Below, piece after piece: positions 1-10,303 of a stretch of 38,246 nt of DNA (the first letter of the stretch is position 1; each line of letters starts with the position of its first letter). Source of the DNA: Syntrophomonadaceae bacterium. GTDB lineage: Bacteria > Bacillota > Dethiobacteria > DTU022 > PWGO01. The stretch is from contig PWGO01000066.1 in assembly GCA_003554525.1 (NCBI GenBank), positions 1 through 38,246 on the forward strand, read 5' to 3'. The position numbers and the translations under genes are program-made. The notes under the pieces were generated by a model that saw only the letters and a program-made list of their open reading frames with translations, was not told the DNA's origin and did no database searches.

Positions 1-88
1 CTGCTGTTACAGGTGCAGCAGTAAATGTAAACAACAACGCAATCACCAGGCAAAGATTTACTGACCTTTTAAATATTTTCTTTTTCAA
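1..88 (-). CDS. 5' end of a secreted/exported protein gene, truncated by the window edge
   Basis: Minus-strand TTG start at 88..86 preceded by GGGAGG; translation (M)KKKIFKRSVNLCLVIALLFTFTAAPVTA is a classical signal peptide; open to the window edge. Confidence 0.65.
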   Translation of the reverse strand, partial: MKKKIFKRSVNLCLVIALLFTFTAAPVTA

Positions 89-386
89 TTCTAATTATCC
101 TCCCTATTTTTAGTAGATTTTTAATTAAATAAATCTGATAAAGAAACGACTAAATTTATTACATATAACACCCTCTTTGGTTAATATTGTATCATATACT
201 TTTTTTAATGTCAATCCTAATATGGAAATTTTGGATGCTATTTATAATGTTGCCATATGTCGGTATTTGTCTAATTGCTAAACTGGCATAGGAATTTATT
301 TCACTAACAAAAATCTTTGCCTTGAAGACATAAAAAAATTTTGGCACAAGCCAATAAATGAGGTTATCCACTACATATTTATGACA

Positions 387-440
387 AAACAGAAAAACCG
401 TAAACCCTTTTATGCCAAGGGCTTACGGTTTTTCTGTTTG
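387..440. terminator. Long inverted repeat, probable bidirectional terminator
   Basis: AAACAGAAAAACCGTAA-A-CCCTT ... AAGGG-C-TTACGGTTTTTCTGTTT, near-perfect palindrome with T-rich arms. Confidence 0.7.
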
Positions 441-465
441 AGATTTGCTGTAAAAGTCAGGGTTT

Positions 466-492
466 AAAAACCGGCATCTTCTCAGATGCCGG
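466..492 (-). terminator. Rho-independent terminator downstream of tRNA cluster
   Basis: Minus strand CCGGCATCT-gaga-AGATGCCGG followed by TTTTTA, just after tRNA-Arg. Confidence 0.8.
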
Positions 493-501
493 TTCTTTCT
501 A

Positions 502-578
502 TGGCGCGCCCGGGAGGATTCGAACCTCCGACCTCCTGATTCGTAGTCAGTTACTCTATCCAGCTGAGCTACGGGCGC
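502..578 (-). tRNA. tRNA-Arg(ACG)
   Basis: Minus strand GCGCCCGTAGCTCAGCTGGATAGAGT...CTACGAA loop...GGTTCGAATCC...CGGGCGCGCCA; CCA encoded. Confidence 0.95.
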
Positions 579-583
579 ATGTG

Positions 584-674
584 TGGCGGAGAGAGAGGGA
601 TTCGAACCCTCGAGGCGGGGTATCCGCCTACTCGCTTAGCAGGCGAGCGCCTTCGACCACTCGGCCATCTCTCC
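584..674 (-). tRNA. tRNA-Ser(GCU)
   Basis: Minus strand GGAGAGATGGCCGAGTGG... CTGCTAA anticodon loop, long variable arm, GGTTCGAATCC, TCTCTCCGCCA. Confidence 0.95.
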
Positions 675-719
675 GCAAACGTAACCCCTGTTTTAATCCC
701 GCGAAGGGGGTTGAATTGG

Positions 720-806
720 TGGCGGAGGGGGTGGGATTCGAACCCACGGCCCTTCCGGGTCACCGGTTTTCAAGACCGGCTCCTTAAGCCACTCGGACAC
801 CCCTCC
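720..806 (-). tRNA. tRNA-Ser(UGA)
   Basis: Minus strand GGAGGGGTGTCCGAGTGG... CTTGAAA anticodon loop, long variable arm, GGTTCGAATCC, CCCCTCCGCCA. Confidence 0.95.
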
Positions 807-879
807 GAATGCGTTAATTAGTATATCACATATACGAGACCATAGTCAACGCAAACGAGGGCTTTAACTGTCAACCAAC

Positions 880-2175
880 TCAGCCTGAAAGCACCCCCTC
901 CCTGCCCGGCATATAAGGTCTTAAAGCTTCAGGAACAATAACGGTTCCATCTTCCTGCTGGAAGTTTTCCAGTATGGCCGCCAGGACCCGGCCTATAGCC
1001 AGGCCGGAACCATTGAGAGTATGTACAAATGCTGTTTTTTTGCCGCCGCCGGAACCCTCCGGAACGGCAGGACGGTATCTTATCCCCGCACGGCGGGCCT
1101 GGAAATCACGGAAATTGCTACATGATGATACTTCACGGTAGTTGTCCGAAGAAGGCAGCCAGACCTCCAGGTCGTATTTTTTGGCGGCGGCAAATCCCAG
1201 ATCCCCGGTACACATCAAGGCCACACGGTAAGGAAGATTTAATAGTTGAAGCACACGTTCAGCATCTTGCACCAGCTTTTCCAGCTCCTGCGGAGAATCC
1301 TCCGGCCTGACAAACTTTACCAGCTCTACCTTGTTGAACTGGTGCTGGCGTACCAGCCCGCGGGTATCCCTACCGTGGGAGCCTGCCTCGGCGCGAAAGC
1401 AAGCACTGTAAGCCGTGTAATACAAAGGAAGCTCTTCTTCCTGTAAAATTTCCTCCCGGTGCAAGTTGGTAACCGGGACTTCCGCCGTTGGTATCAGGTA
1501 CAAATCGTAATCTTCTACCTTGAACATGTCCTCCGTAAACTTGGGCAGCTGTCCCGTGCCGGTCATGCTGTCTCCGTTTACCAGGAAAGGGGGGAATATT
1601 TCCCGGTAACCATGTTCCCCGGTATGCAAGTCAAGCATTAAATTTATCAGGGCCCGCTCCATTTGAGCGCCCCTGCCACTATAAAGAACAAACCTGCTGC
1701 CGCTGATCTTCCCCGCCCGATTAAAGTCGAGCAGGTTTAATGCTTCCCCAATTTCCCAATGCGGCCTGGGATTAAAACTAAATTGAGTAGGGGTACCCCA
1801 GTAACGAACAATTTCATTTTCCTCTTCCGTATCACCTGCCGGCACTTCGGGATCCGGGATATTGGGTATGCGCAGTTGAATTTCTAATATTTTATTGTTT
1901 ATTTCCTTAATTTCAGCATCATACTCCTTGATCTGTGAAGATATCCGCCGCATTTCCTCCATCTTTTCTTCATCGTTTATGCCTTCTGCTTTTTTGGCAC
2001 CTATTTCTTTTGAAACCACGTTACGCCTGTTTTTTAGAGTTTCCACTTCCTTAAGACGGCTTCTTCTTTTTTCATCCCATTCCAAAAGAGCATCAAGTTC
2101 CGCGGCTTCTCCCTTGGATTCCATGGCTCTTCTGGCTTCTTCCGGGTTTTCCCTTAAATATTTTAAATCAAGCAC
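880..2175 (-). CDS. serS: Seryl-tRNA synthetase
   Basis: 431 aa; [19 protein letters not shown]-term, class II motifs ([45 protein letters not shown]). Confidence 0.97.
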   Translation of the reverse strand: MLDLKYLRENPEEARRAMESKGEAAELDALLEWDEKRRSRLKEVETLKNRRNVVSKEIGAKKAEGINDEEKMEEMRRISSQIKEYDAEIKEINNKILEIQLRIPNIPDPEVPAGDTEEENEIVRYWGTPTQFSFNPRPHWEIGEALNLLDFNRAGKISGSRFVLYSGRGAQMERALINLMLDLHTGEHGYREIFPPFLVNGDSMTGTGQLPKFTEDMFKVEDYDLYLIPTAEVPVTNLHREEILQEEELPLYYTAYSACFRAEAGSHGRDTRGLVRQHQFNKVELVKFVRPEDSPQELEKLVQDAERVLQLLNLPYRVALMCTGDLGFAAAKKYDLEVWLPSSDNYREVSSCSNFRDFQARRAGIRYRPAVPEGSGGGKKTAFVHTLNGSGLAIGRVLAAILENFQQEDGTVIVPEALRPYMPGREGVLSG

Positions 2176-2198
2176 GGCGTATATCCCCCTTCCTCGAA

Positions 2199-3923
2199 TT
2201 ACATTTCTTCCGGAGCTTTAATTCCCAGCATTTGTAGACCCTCTCTTAAAACCGGGCGCGCTGCTTCCAGCAACCGCAACCGGGCTTCTTTAAGGTTGCC
2301 TTCTTCCCCCAGTACGCTGCAGCTATGGTAAAAACGGTTGAATTCCCTGGAAACATCTACAAGATACCTGGCCAAAATAGAAGGTTTCTGGTTTTTTTGC
2401 GCTTTTATTACTGTATCTGCAAACAAAGCAAGATGCTTTACCAGGGTTTTTTCTTCTTCTTTTTCCAGCAGCATGGCTGCTTCCGAAATATCTATGGAGC
2501 AGACGCGGGAACCGTTCAGGTCCCGGGCCCTTCGCAGGATACTGCACAGCCTGGCATGGGCGTACTGAACATAGGGGGCAGTTTCTCCGGAAAAATCCAG
2601 CACCCGGTCCCACTCAAACTCCACGTCCTTTATACGGTCGTGGTAAAGATCCCCGAATTTAATTGCGCCTATACCCACGGCTTCAGCCACCTTTTCCTTG
2701 TCTTTCAGGTCAGGGTTTTTTCCCTGTATGGTCTGGAAGGCAAGGGAAATGGCTTTATCAATGACTTCTTTTAAAAGGATTATATTGCCTTCCCGGGTGG
2801 ACATTTTTCCGTCCTTAAAACGGATAAGGCCAAAGGGTACGTGAACACAGTTTTCAGCCCACGCAAAACCCATCAATTCAAGCACTTTAAACAGCTGCTG
2901 AAAATGCAAGGTCTGTTCCGCACCCACCACGTACAGCATTTGACTGAATTCAAATTCCTGGTAACGGTATATGGCAGCTGCAAGATCCCTGGTAATATAG
3001 AGGGTAGCGCCGTCTTTTTTCTTTAATATGCAAGGAGGAAGGCCATATTTTTCCAGATCAACCACGATCGCCCCTTCGCTTTCCTTTGCTATGCCTTTCT
3101 GCCAGGCATATTCCACTACCCGGTCCAGCTGTTCGTTGTAAAAGCTTTCCCCCAGGTAATGATCGAACTCAATGTCCAGCATATGGTATATTTTTTTAAA
3201 TTCTTCAAGGGAAAAATCACAAAATGCATCCCAAAGCTTTACAGCATCCTCATTGCCTTCTTCCAGCTTCCTGAACCATTCTCTGCCCTCTTGTTCCAGG
3301 TGTTCATCCCCATCGGCTTCCCGGTGAAAATCTACATACAGGCCATAAAGATAATTTACCGGGTCCTGCTCAAGGGCTTTTTTATCTCCCCACCGGGAAT
3401 ATGCGGCTATGAGCTTGCCAAACTGGGTTCCCCAATCCCCCAGGTGGTTTATGCCCACTGGCTTATAACCCATGGCCCTGTATATACGGTACAGGGAGTT
3501 TCCTATAACCGTAGAACGCAAGTGCCCTATTCCAAAAGGCTTGGCAATGTTTGGGGCAGAGTAGTCTATAACTACAACCTGGTTACTGCCCCTGGAACAC
3601 CACTTTGTTAGATAGCTGCCCGAGACCAGTTCTTCCATTACCTCCCGGCCCAGCTTTGAATAGTTGACAAAAAAATTCAAGTAAGGGCCCCTGTTTTCTA
3701 CCCTGGCCCAGTATTTTTCGCTTCTTCCGCTAATATCCTTGGCCAGCTCTGCGGCTATATCTTTGGGATTTTTTTTAAATTCCCTGGCCAGAGCAAAACA
3801 GGGAAACGCTATCTCTCCCATTTCCGGCTCCGGAGGCGTTTCCAGAAGAGGCTCCACCTGTTCTCTGGAAAGCGGCAATTGTTCTGCTAATACTTTACAT
3901 ATTTCTTCTTTTAACCTGAGCAT
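2199..3923 (-). CDS. argS: Arginyl-tRNA synthetase
   Basis: 574 aa; [48 protein letters not shown], and C-terminal ALPHA-anticodon-binding domain; RBS GGAG upstream. Confidence 0.97.
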   Translation of the reverse strand: MLRLKEEICKVLAEQLPLSREQVEPLLETPPEPEMGEIAFPCFALAREFKKNPKDIAAELAKDISGRSEKYWARVENRGPYLNFFVNYSKLGREVMEELVSGSYLTKWCSRGSNQVVVIDYSAPNIAKPFGIGHLRSTVIGNSLYRIYRAMGYKPVGINHLGDWGTQFGKLIAAYSRWGDKKALEQDPVNYLYGLYVDFHREADGDEHLEQEGREWFRKLEEGNEDAVKLWDAFCDFSLEEFKKIYHMLDIEFDHYLGESFYNEQLDRVVEYAWQKGIAKESEGAIVVDLEKYGLPPCILKKKDGATLYITRDLAAAIYRYQEFEFSQMLYVVGAEQTLHFQQLFKVLELMGFAWAENCVHVPFGLIRFKDGKMSTREGNIILLKEVIDKAISLAFQTIQGKNPDLKDKEKVAEAVGIGAIKFGDLYHDRIKDVEFEWDRVLDFSGETAPYVQYAHARLCSILRRARDLNGSRVCSIDISEAAMLLEKEEEKTLVKHLALFADTVIKAQKNQKPSILARYLVDVSREFNRFYHSCSVLGEEGNLKEARLRLLEAARPVLREGLQMLGIKAPEEM

Positions 3924-4200
3924 AAACTACTTCTACTCCTTTAACATCATTTTGATTCTCTACGTGTTCTATCAATTTATCACTGTAACTTCCCCAGTAG
4001 TAATACGGCAATAACTTTTTGACCGTAAGGTGTTTTGATACATTTTTCTCTATATCTGGAAAACGATTAAGTTTAGGTTTAGGTTTAGGTTTAGGTTTAG
4101 GTTTAGGTTTAGATGTAGATCCCCTGATTATGCGTATATAACCTGCCAAATCATGCGTTAGTTTTGCTAAAAATATCATATGAAAGCAATTCATATGCAA
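3895..4200 (-). CDS. Hypothetical ORF containing (KP)n encoded by the GTTTAG microsatellite
   Basis: 101 aa ORF overlapping the argS start by about 28 bp in another frame; contains KPKPKPKPKPKPKPK; no recognised family. Coding status uncertain. Confidence 0.25.
   Translation of the reverse strand: MHMNCFHMIFLAKLTHDLAGYIRIIRGSTSKPKPKPKPKPKPKLNRFPDIEKNVSKHLTVKKLLPYYYWGSYSDKLIEHVENQNDVKGVEVVYAQVKRRNM
4071..4112. repeat. Hexanucleotide microsatellite (GTTTAG)x7
   Basis: 42 nt: seven perfect contiguous GTTTAG units, followed by a degenerate ATGTAG. Confidence 0.98.
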
Positions 4201-4264
4201 AGCGTATACAGAATTTATACCACAATAATACCTGTCTTACATAATAAATCATGAAATCAAAAAC

Positions 4265-4293
4265 TATTCATCCGCTTTGCAAAGCAAATTTGC
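4265..4293 (-). repeat. Dispersed hairpin repeat copy (related to 18122-18157)
   Basis: Minus strand TGCAAATTTGCTTTGCAAAGCGGATGAAT is nearly identical to plus 18127 TGCAAACCTGCTTTGCAAGGCGGATGAAT. Confidence 0.7.
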
Positions 4294-4393
4294 AAGCAGA
4301 CTTCTTGCAAAAATTCATTTAAAATCCCCATGATAGAAAAGAAACAAATCCAAATTGAGACACCCTTTCAGAGTATGCCTTGAAGGTTTTATG

Positions 4394-5095
4394 CTAATCC
4401 TGCGCCCGGTTAATCTCTTCACACATGGCTTTTACCTTTTTAAAGTCTTCCCACACCGGCTTTTTTTTCCTTGCATCACGCAAAAGGGCGGCAGGGTGAA
4501 AAGTGGGCATGTACCAGCGGCCTTCTATTTTCCTCCATTCTCCCCTTATTTGAGTTATTAACGCGTCTTTTTTAATCAGGGTTTTAGTAGACAAAGATCC
4601 CAGGCAAACGATAATACGGGGGGAAATTAATTTAATTTGTCTTTCCAAAAAATAATAACATTCCTGGATCTCGGAAGTAGAAGGCAGGCGGTTGCCAGGA
4701 GGCCTGCATTTTACCACGTTGGTTATATAAACATCTTCCCTGGCCACCTCTACGGCCTCGAGTATTTTGTTTAACAGCTGCCCCGCACTTCCCACAAAGG
4801 GAAACCCCTGCTTATCCTCATCCGCTCCAGGTGCCTCACCTACAAGCATCAATACGGTTTCCGGGTTCCCTTCACCAAAAACGGGTTGACGACAATTCCG
4901 CCGCAGCTGGCATGCAAAACAATCCTGGCATTTACTCTCCAGCTCATTCATCTTTTCTGCCGGAGAAGGATGGAAATTAAAACCCCGGTTATTTTTATTC
5001 TCTGATTCGACTTTATTTCCCAGGAAATCAAAAAGGTTGCTCTGCCTGGAATATTCCATGGGAACACACCCTCGATTTATATCTAATTTATTCAT
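4394..5095 (-). CDS. Uracil-DNA glycosylase, family 4/SPO1-polymerase-like type (Fe-S)
   Basis: [57 protein letters not shown] and [12 protein letters not shown] motifs, C-term [16 protein letters not shown]. Confidence 0.9.
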   Translation of the reverse strand: MNKLDINRGCVPMEYSRQSNLFDFLGNKVESENKNNRGFNFHPSPAEKMNELESKCQDCFACQLRRNCRQPVFGEGNPETVLMLVGEAPGADEDKQGFPFVGSAGQLLNKILEAVEVAREDVYITNVVKCRPPGNRLPSTSEIQECYYFLERQIKLISPRIIVCLGSLSTKTLIKKDALITQIRGEWRKIEGRWYMPTFHPAALLRDARKKKPVWEDFKKVKAMCEEINRAQD

Positions 5096-6206
5096 GCAAT
5101 GGCGGCGCCGTGCTCAACGTTTTCTTGCGTTTATGCCTGTCAATTCCCAGGCGTATAAGGCGTTCCACCAGTTCCGGGTAGGGAATGCCGCTGGCTTCCC
5201 ACAGTTTGGGATACATGCTTATGGTAGTAAAGCCGGGCATGGTGTTTATTTCGTTTATTGTTACTTCTTCTTTTTCTTCGTCCACAAAAAAGTCTACCCT
5301 GGCCAGACCGCTTGCTTCCACAGCTTTAAACGCGGATACGGACAGCTGCCGCACCTTTTCCTTCAGGTTAGAGGGAAGCCGGGCGGGAATTATCAATTCA
5401 GAGCGGTCGTCAATGTACTTGGACCGGTAATCGTAAAAATCGTTGCAGGGAATTATTTCCCCCGGCGTGGAAGCACTTGCCGTTTCATCACCCAACACAC
5501 TGCACTCAACTTCTTTTCCTCCTATATGGGCTTCAATTACTGCTTTTTCATCATAGTTAAAAGCTTCTATTACCGCTTCTTCCAGCTGATCCGCTGAGTA
5601 AACCTTGCTTATTCCCACGCTGGAACCCAGGTTGGCAGGCTTTACGAAACAGGGATAACCTATTTCTTTGTCCACCCGTATTTTCCAGTAACCCCGGTCT
5701 TCTTCCCAGCCATGGCGTTTAAAATACAAATATGGCCCTACCGGTACACTGTTTTGGGTAAAAAGCTGTTTCATTATTACTTTGTCCATTCCCGCAGAAG
5801 AACCCATTACTCCTGAACCCACGTACGGTATTCCGGAAAGCTCTAGCACTCCCTGTACGGTACCGTCTTCCCCATATGGGCCGTGTAAAACCGGGAAAAC
5901 TATGTCCAAAGAAATAAACTCCCGGATGATTCTATCCGTTCTACCTTCATCTATTAGCAAAATCCCCGGGTTAAGCGGGTCCATTGCCGGTACTGCCTTA
6001 CAGCAATTCTCCGGGGAAGCGTTTTCCCAGAGAACTTTCCAGGGATCTCCGCCGGCAATCCAACGCCCTTCCCTGGTTATACCCACCGGTATAACTTCGT
6101 GTTTATCTTTGTCTATGGCTTTCATAATAGACTGTGCCGAATGAAGGGATACCACGTGTTCCCCGGAGCACCCTCCAAAAAGTACACCCGTCTTGATCTT
6201 TTCCAT
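5088..6206 (-). CDS. ddl: D-alanine--D-alanine ligase
   Basis: 372 aa; GVLFGGCSGEHVVSLHSA, VLHGPYGEDGTVQGVLELSGIPYVGSGV, ATP-grasp core, EINTMPGFTTISMYPKL. Confidence 0.96.
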   Translation of the reverse strand: MEKIKTGVLFGGCSGEHVVSLHSAQSIMKAIDKDKHEVIPVGITREGRWIAGGDPWKVLWENASPENCCKAVPAMDPLNPGILLIDEGRTDRIIREFISLDIVFPVLHGPYGEDGTVQGVLELSGIPYVGSGVMGSSAGMDKVIMKQLFTQNSVPVGPYLYFKRHGWEEDRGYWKIRVDKEIGYPCFVKPANLGSSVGISKVYSADQLEEAVIEAFNYDEKAVIEAHIGGKEVECSVLGDETASASTPGEIIPCNDFYDYRSKYIDDRSELIIPARLPSNLKEKVRQLSVSAFKAVEASGLARVDFFVDEEKEEVTINEINTMPGFTTISMYPKLWEASGIPYPELVERLIRLGIDRHKRKKTLSTAPPLHE

Positions 6207-6255
6207 TCTTCCCCCCCCTGCTGCACCAACAATTTTTACTAAAATATATTAGCGA

Positions 6256-8364
6256 TTAGCTCTCTTTATCACTTTTTTCTTGAGCCGCCGCTTCTATTAC
6301 CTGCTCACTAATATGGGAGGGAACTTCTTCGTAGTGTTTGAATTTCATGGTGAAAAATCCCCTTCCCTGGGTCATGGAGCGGAGATCTATTGCGTAGCGG
6401 AACATTTCCGCCATGGGAACCAGGGCCCGGATGGTCTGTACCCCGTTGGAAGGATCCATACCCAGTATTCGTCCCCTCCTGCTGTTAAGATCCCCCATTA
6501 TGTCTCCCATATATGATTCGGGAACAGTAACTTCAACTTCCATTACAGGTTCCAACAAAACAGCGTCAGCCTGCTCCATTCCCTGCTTAAAGGCCTGGGA
6601 AGCAGCAATTTTAAAGGCCATCTCCGAGGAATCTACAGTGTGATAAGAGCCGTCGTAAAGTGTGGCCTTAACTCCTACCACCGGGTATCCCGCCAGGTGA
6701 CCTTCTTCCATGGCTTCACTTATCCCTTTTTCCACTGCCGGAATATACTGCTTGGGAACTACGCCTCCAAAAATCTTCTCTTCAAACTCAAACCCTTTGT
6801 CATACTCCAGGGGTTCCAGTTCCAAAAAGACGTGGCCGTACTGGCCTCTTCCCCCGGACTGCTTTTTGTATTTATTTTCCACCCTGGTGTTCTTTTTGAT
6901 AGTTTCCTTGTACGGTACCCTCGGGGTTTTCAGCTCCACGTCCACACCAAACTTCTGTCGGAGCTTGTTGACAATCACCTCCAGGTGCATCTCTCCCATA
7001 CCAGATATAACCATCTCCTTGGTCTCTGTCCGCCGCTCTACTTTAAAAGTGGGATCTTCATCTGTAAACCGGGATAGCCCAGTACCAACTTTTTCTTCAT
7101 CTCCCTTGGCCTTGGATTCTACCGAAAAAGAAATAACCGGCTCGGGGAAATCCATCTGGGGAAATTGTACCGGGCTGCTCCGGTCACACAGGGTGTCCCC
7201 GGTGCCTGTTACCTGTAGCTTGGAGGTGCAGGCTATATCCCCGGTTACTATTTTATCCTCCTGGATCTGGTTTTTGCCCCTCATGTAAAATACCTGACCT
7301 ATTTTTTCAGTCCGGTCTTTACGGGGATTTAGCACCTGCATATCCGGGGATATGCTACCGGAAATTACCTTGAAGTAATTGATGCGCCCCACATAAGGAT
7401 CTGTCTGTGTTTTAAAAACCAGGGCAGAAAAAGCTCCATCGGGATCGGGGGAAACAGTTACCTCTTCGTCGCTGCCTGGCTTGTAGGCGGTTATTTCACC
7501 CCTTTCCAGGGGAGAGGGCAAGCATTCCGAAACAAGATCCAGAAAATGCTGTATTCCATAACATTGGGTTGCGGAACCCAGTGCTACCGGGAAAACACCC
7601 TGCTCACGCACCCCGGTTTTTAGTCCCTGCCACAACTCTTCTTCACTTAATGATTCGCCTTCCAGGTACTTCATCAGTAGCTCGTCATCGTTTTCCGCAG
7701 CCACCTCCACCATTTTTTCCCTCATCTCTTCAAACTGGTCTTGGTATTCTTGCGGAATCTCCTCTTCTTTTACCTCTTTTCCTTCCTGATCAAAGGTATA
7801 GGCTTTCTGGTTTAACAGGTCAATTACCCCTTTAAAATTTGCCTCTTCACCCCAGGGGATCTGAAGTGGAACTACCTTGTGCCCAAAAAAATTCTCCAGC
7901 TGTTCCATGGTCTTGGAAAAGCTGGCATTTTCACGGTCCAGTTTGTTAACAAAAATCATCCGGGGCAGATTGTTTTCCCCTGAATACTCCCATACTTTCT
8001 CCGTTCCTACTTCCACACCGTTTACCGCACTAACCACCACTGTGGCAGCATCAGCAGCACGCAAAGCCGCTTTAACCTCGCCCAAAAAATCAAAGTAGCC
8101 CGGTGTATCTAAAAAATTAATTTTGGTATCTTTCCATTCCACCGGCGATAAAGAAGTGTTAATAGTTATCTGCTTTTTGGCTTCTTCTTCGTCAAAATCC
8201 ATGGTGGTATTGCCGGCATCTACGCTTCCCAGCCTGTTTATGGCATTGGTAATAAAAAGCATGGCCTCGGCTAAAGAAGTTTTACCGGCACCACCGTGTG
8301 AAACAAGCGCTACATTTCTAATCTGTTCCGGCGTGTATTTTTTCATAACCATTCCTCCTAACAA
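6256..8364 (-). CDS. Elongation factor G-like GTPase (EF-G paralogue type)
   Basis: 702 aa; P-loop SHGGAGKTSL rather than AHIDAGKTT, DTPGYFDF, NKLDRENASF, EF-G domains IV/V. True start may be MKKYTPEQIRN (8346) or MVMKKY with AGGAGG upstream. Confidence 0.92.
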   Translation of the reverse strand: MLGGMVMKKYTPEQIRNVALVSHGGAGKTSLAEAMLFITNAINRLGSVDAGNTTMDFDEEEAKKQITINTSLSPVEWKDTKINFLDTPGYFDFLGEVKAALRAADAATVVVSAVNGVEVGTEKVWEYSGENNLPRMIFVNKLDRENASFSKTMEQLENFFGHKVVPLQIPWGEEANFKGVIDLLNQKAYTFDQEGKEVKEEEIPQEYQDQFEEMREKMVEVAAENDDELLMKYLEGESLSEEELWQGLKTGVREQGVFPVALGSATQCYGIQHFLDLVSECLPSPLERGEITAYKPGSDEEVTVSPDPDGAFSALVFKTQTDPYVGRINYFKVISGSISPDMQVLNPRKDRTEKIGQVFYMRGKNQIQEDKIVTGDIACTSKLQVTGTGDTLCDRSSPVQFPQMDFPEPVISFSVESKAKGDEEKVGTGLSRFTDEDPTFKVERRTETKEMVISGMGEMHLEVIVNKLRQKFGVDVELKTPRVPYKETIKKNTRVENKYKKQSGGRGQYGHVFLELEPLEYDKGFEFEEKIFGGVVPKQYIPAVEKGISEAMEEGHLAGYPVVGVKATLYDGSYHTVDSSEMAFKIAASQAFKQGMEQADAVLLEPVMEVEVTVPESYMGDIMGDLNSRRGRILGMDPSNGVQTIRALVPMAEMFRYAIDLRSMTQGRGFFTMKFKHYEEVPSHISEQVIEAAAQEKSDKES

Positions 8365-8507
8365 ACAATTAATTATTGGCTGTTTTTACTGGCCGACAAC
8401 TTGTTTTAATCATCAGTTAATATGTACCCCTGCACCAATTGTGCCTCCAGTTTGAGCAGTTATATTAATTTTAACAGTTCAGTTACCTTTAAACAACCGC
8501 AGCAAAG

Positions 8508-9011
8508 CTAAAGGGCTTCCTTTCCAAGCTTCAGGCGCACATAGTTAACCAGTCCCCCGTTAACTATAAGCTGCTGTATAAATTCCGGCAGGGGGGTGGC
8601 CTGGAATGTATATCCTTTTTGGGGGAGTTCAATAGCCCCCTTCTCCACATCAACTTTAATACTGTCACCTTTTTGAATGGCCTGTACCGCCTCGGGACAT
8701 TCCCATATAGGCAGCCCAATATTCATGGCGTTGCGGAAAAATATACGCGCAAAACTAACCGCGATAATCCCACCTACACCTGCCGCTTTTATTGAAATAG
8801 GTGCATGCTCCCGGGAACTGCCGCAACCAAAATTTTTGCCGGCTACAATAAAATCTCCCCGGCTAACTTTTGACGCAAATTCCGGGTCTGCATCTTCCAT
8901 ACAGTGGCGAGCCAGCTCTTCAGGATCATGCGTGTTTAAGTAGCGCGCCGGTATTATAGCATCGGTATCTATATCGTCTCCAAAGATCCAGGCTTTCCCT
9001 TCCAATATCAT
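8508..9011 (-). CDS. leuD: 3-isopropylmalate dehydratase small subunit
   Basis: 167 aa; GKAWIFGDDIDTDAIIPARYLN, GKNFGCGSSREHAPISIKAAGV. Confidence 0.94.
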   Translation of the reverse strand: MILEGKAWIFGDDIDTDAIIPARYLNTHDPEELARHCMEDADPEFASKVSRGDFIVAGKNFGCGSSREHAPISIKAAGVGGIIAVSFARIFFRNAMNIGLPIWECPEAVQAIQKGDSIKVDVEKGAIELPQKGYTFQATPLPEFIQQLIVNGGLVNYVRLKLGKEAL

Positions 9012-10273
9012 TTTGCCACCTCCCCCGGGTGAATAATATATCCGGCAACTGCCGATGCTGCCGCAACTGCCGGGCTGCTCAAATACACTTCGCTTTGAGG
9101 GTCTCCCATCCTTCCCACGAAGTTCCGGTTAGTTGTGGCCACTGCTTTTTCTCCCGGAGCCAGTATGCCCATGTGACCACCCAGGCAGGGACCACAGGTA
9201 GGAGTGCTTACTGCGGCACCGGCTTCCATAAAAATCTCCAGCAAACCTTCTTTTAAAGCCTGCGAATACACTTCCTGGGTTGCCGGAATTACAATCAAAC
9301 GGAGAGAAGGGGGGACCTTATTTCCACGCAAAACCCCGGCTGCCTGCCGCAGATCTTCAATGCGTCCGTTGGTACAGGAACCTATCACCGACTGGTGAAT
9401 ATGAACTTCTTGTGCTTTGCTCACCGGTTTTACATTGGAAGGTTTATGCGGAAAAGCAACTTGCGGTTCCAGGTTGCTTACTTCAAACCTGAAGGTGTTT
9501 TCGTATTCCGCATCCCGGTCCCCGTAAACAGGTTCATATTCGCGAGCGGCACGGGAAGCAGCATATTCCAGCACTTTCCCGTCAGGCTCCATGTAACCGC
9601 ATTTGGCCCCGGCTTCTATAGCCATATTGCTCATGGACAGCCTTCCTTCCAGGCTCATTTCCTCCATTGCCGGACCTGAAAACTCCATGGCACGATACAG
9701 GGCCCCGTCTACCCCTATTTCACCTATAGTATAAAGTATGAGATCCTTTCCCCCAACCCATTGGGGAAGTTTCCCATTGTATTCAAATTTTATTGCAGGA
9801 GGAACTTTAAACCAGGCTTCTCCCAGCGCCATGGCTGCAGCCAGGTCCGTGCTGCCTACGCCGGTAGCAAAGGCCCCCAGCGCACCATAAGTGCAGGTGT
9901 GTGAATCGGCGCCTATAATAATTTCTCCCGGCAGGGCCAGCCCTTCTTCCGGCAGTAGGGCATGCTCTACTCCCATTTTGCCAATTTCGTAATAATACTT
10001 TATGCGGTGCTTTTCCGCAAACTCACGCATAATTTGTACCTGCTTTGCCGTGTTGATATCCTTGTTGGGGGTAAAATGATCCGGAACCAGGGCTACCCTG
10101 GAGGTGTTAAAAACAGTTTCCGCTCCCATCCTGTTGAACTCGCTTATTGCGACCGGCGCAGTTATGTCGTTTCCCAGGCACAAATCAATTTTAGTATTAA
10201 CTATCTCTCCCGGTTCTACACTTTTTTTCCCGGCCCCCCGGGCCAGAATCTTTTGTACCATTGTCTGTCCCAT
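9008..10273 (-). CDS. leuC: 3-isopropylmalate dehydratase large subunit (about 420-aa IPMI/homoaconitase-like type)
   Basis: 421 aa; Fe-S ligand contexts GADSHTCTYGALGAFATGVGSTD, GSCTNGRIEDL, PTCGPCLGGHMG; 4-bp overlap with leuD. Confidence 0.94.
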   Translation of the reverse strand: MGQTMVQKILARGAGKKSVEPGEIVNTKIDLCLGNDITAPVAISEFNRMGAETVFNTSRVALVPDHFTPNKDINTAKQVQIMREFAEKHRIKYYYEIGKMGVEHALLPEEGLALPGEIIIGADSHTCTYGALGAFATGVGSTDLAAAMALGEAWFKVPPAIKFEYNGKLPQWVGGKDLILYTIGEIGVDGALYRAMEFSGPAMEEMSLEGRLSMSNMAIEAGAKCGYMEPDGKVLEYAASRAAREYEPVYGDRDAEYENTFRFEVSNLEPQVAFPHKPSNVKPVSKAQEVHIHQSVIGSCTNGRIEDLRQAAGVLRGNKVPPSLRLIVIPATQEVYSQALKEGLLEIFMEAGAAVSTPTCGPCLGGHMGILAPGEKAVATTNRNFVGRMGDPQSEVYLSSPAVAAASAVAGYIIHPGEVAK

Positions 10274-10303
10274 ACGCGCTTCCCCTTTACTTTTATTTTA
10301 ATC

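Noticed and set aside
569-821. Three overlapping ORFs (569-763 minus; 579-821 and 581-787 plus) with phrases such as RGWDSNPRP and EGVGFEPTALPG
   Set aside because: They are translations across the tRNA-Ser/tRNA-Arg genes; such peptides are well-known spurious tRNA-derived ORFs.
4071-4112. CRISPR-like or telomere interpretation of the GTTTAG array
   Set aside because: Contiguous hexamers without spacers; not CRISPR, and the sequence is internal chromosome rather than an end.
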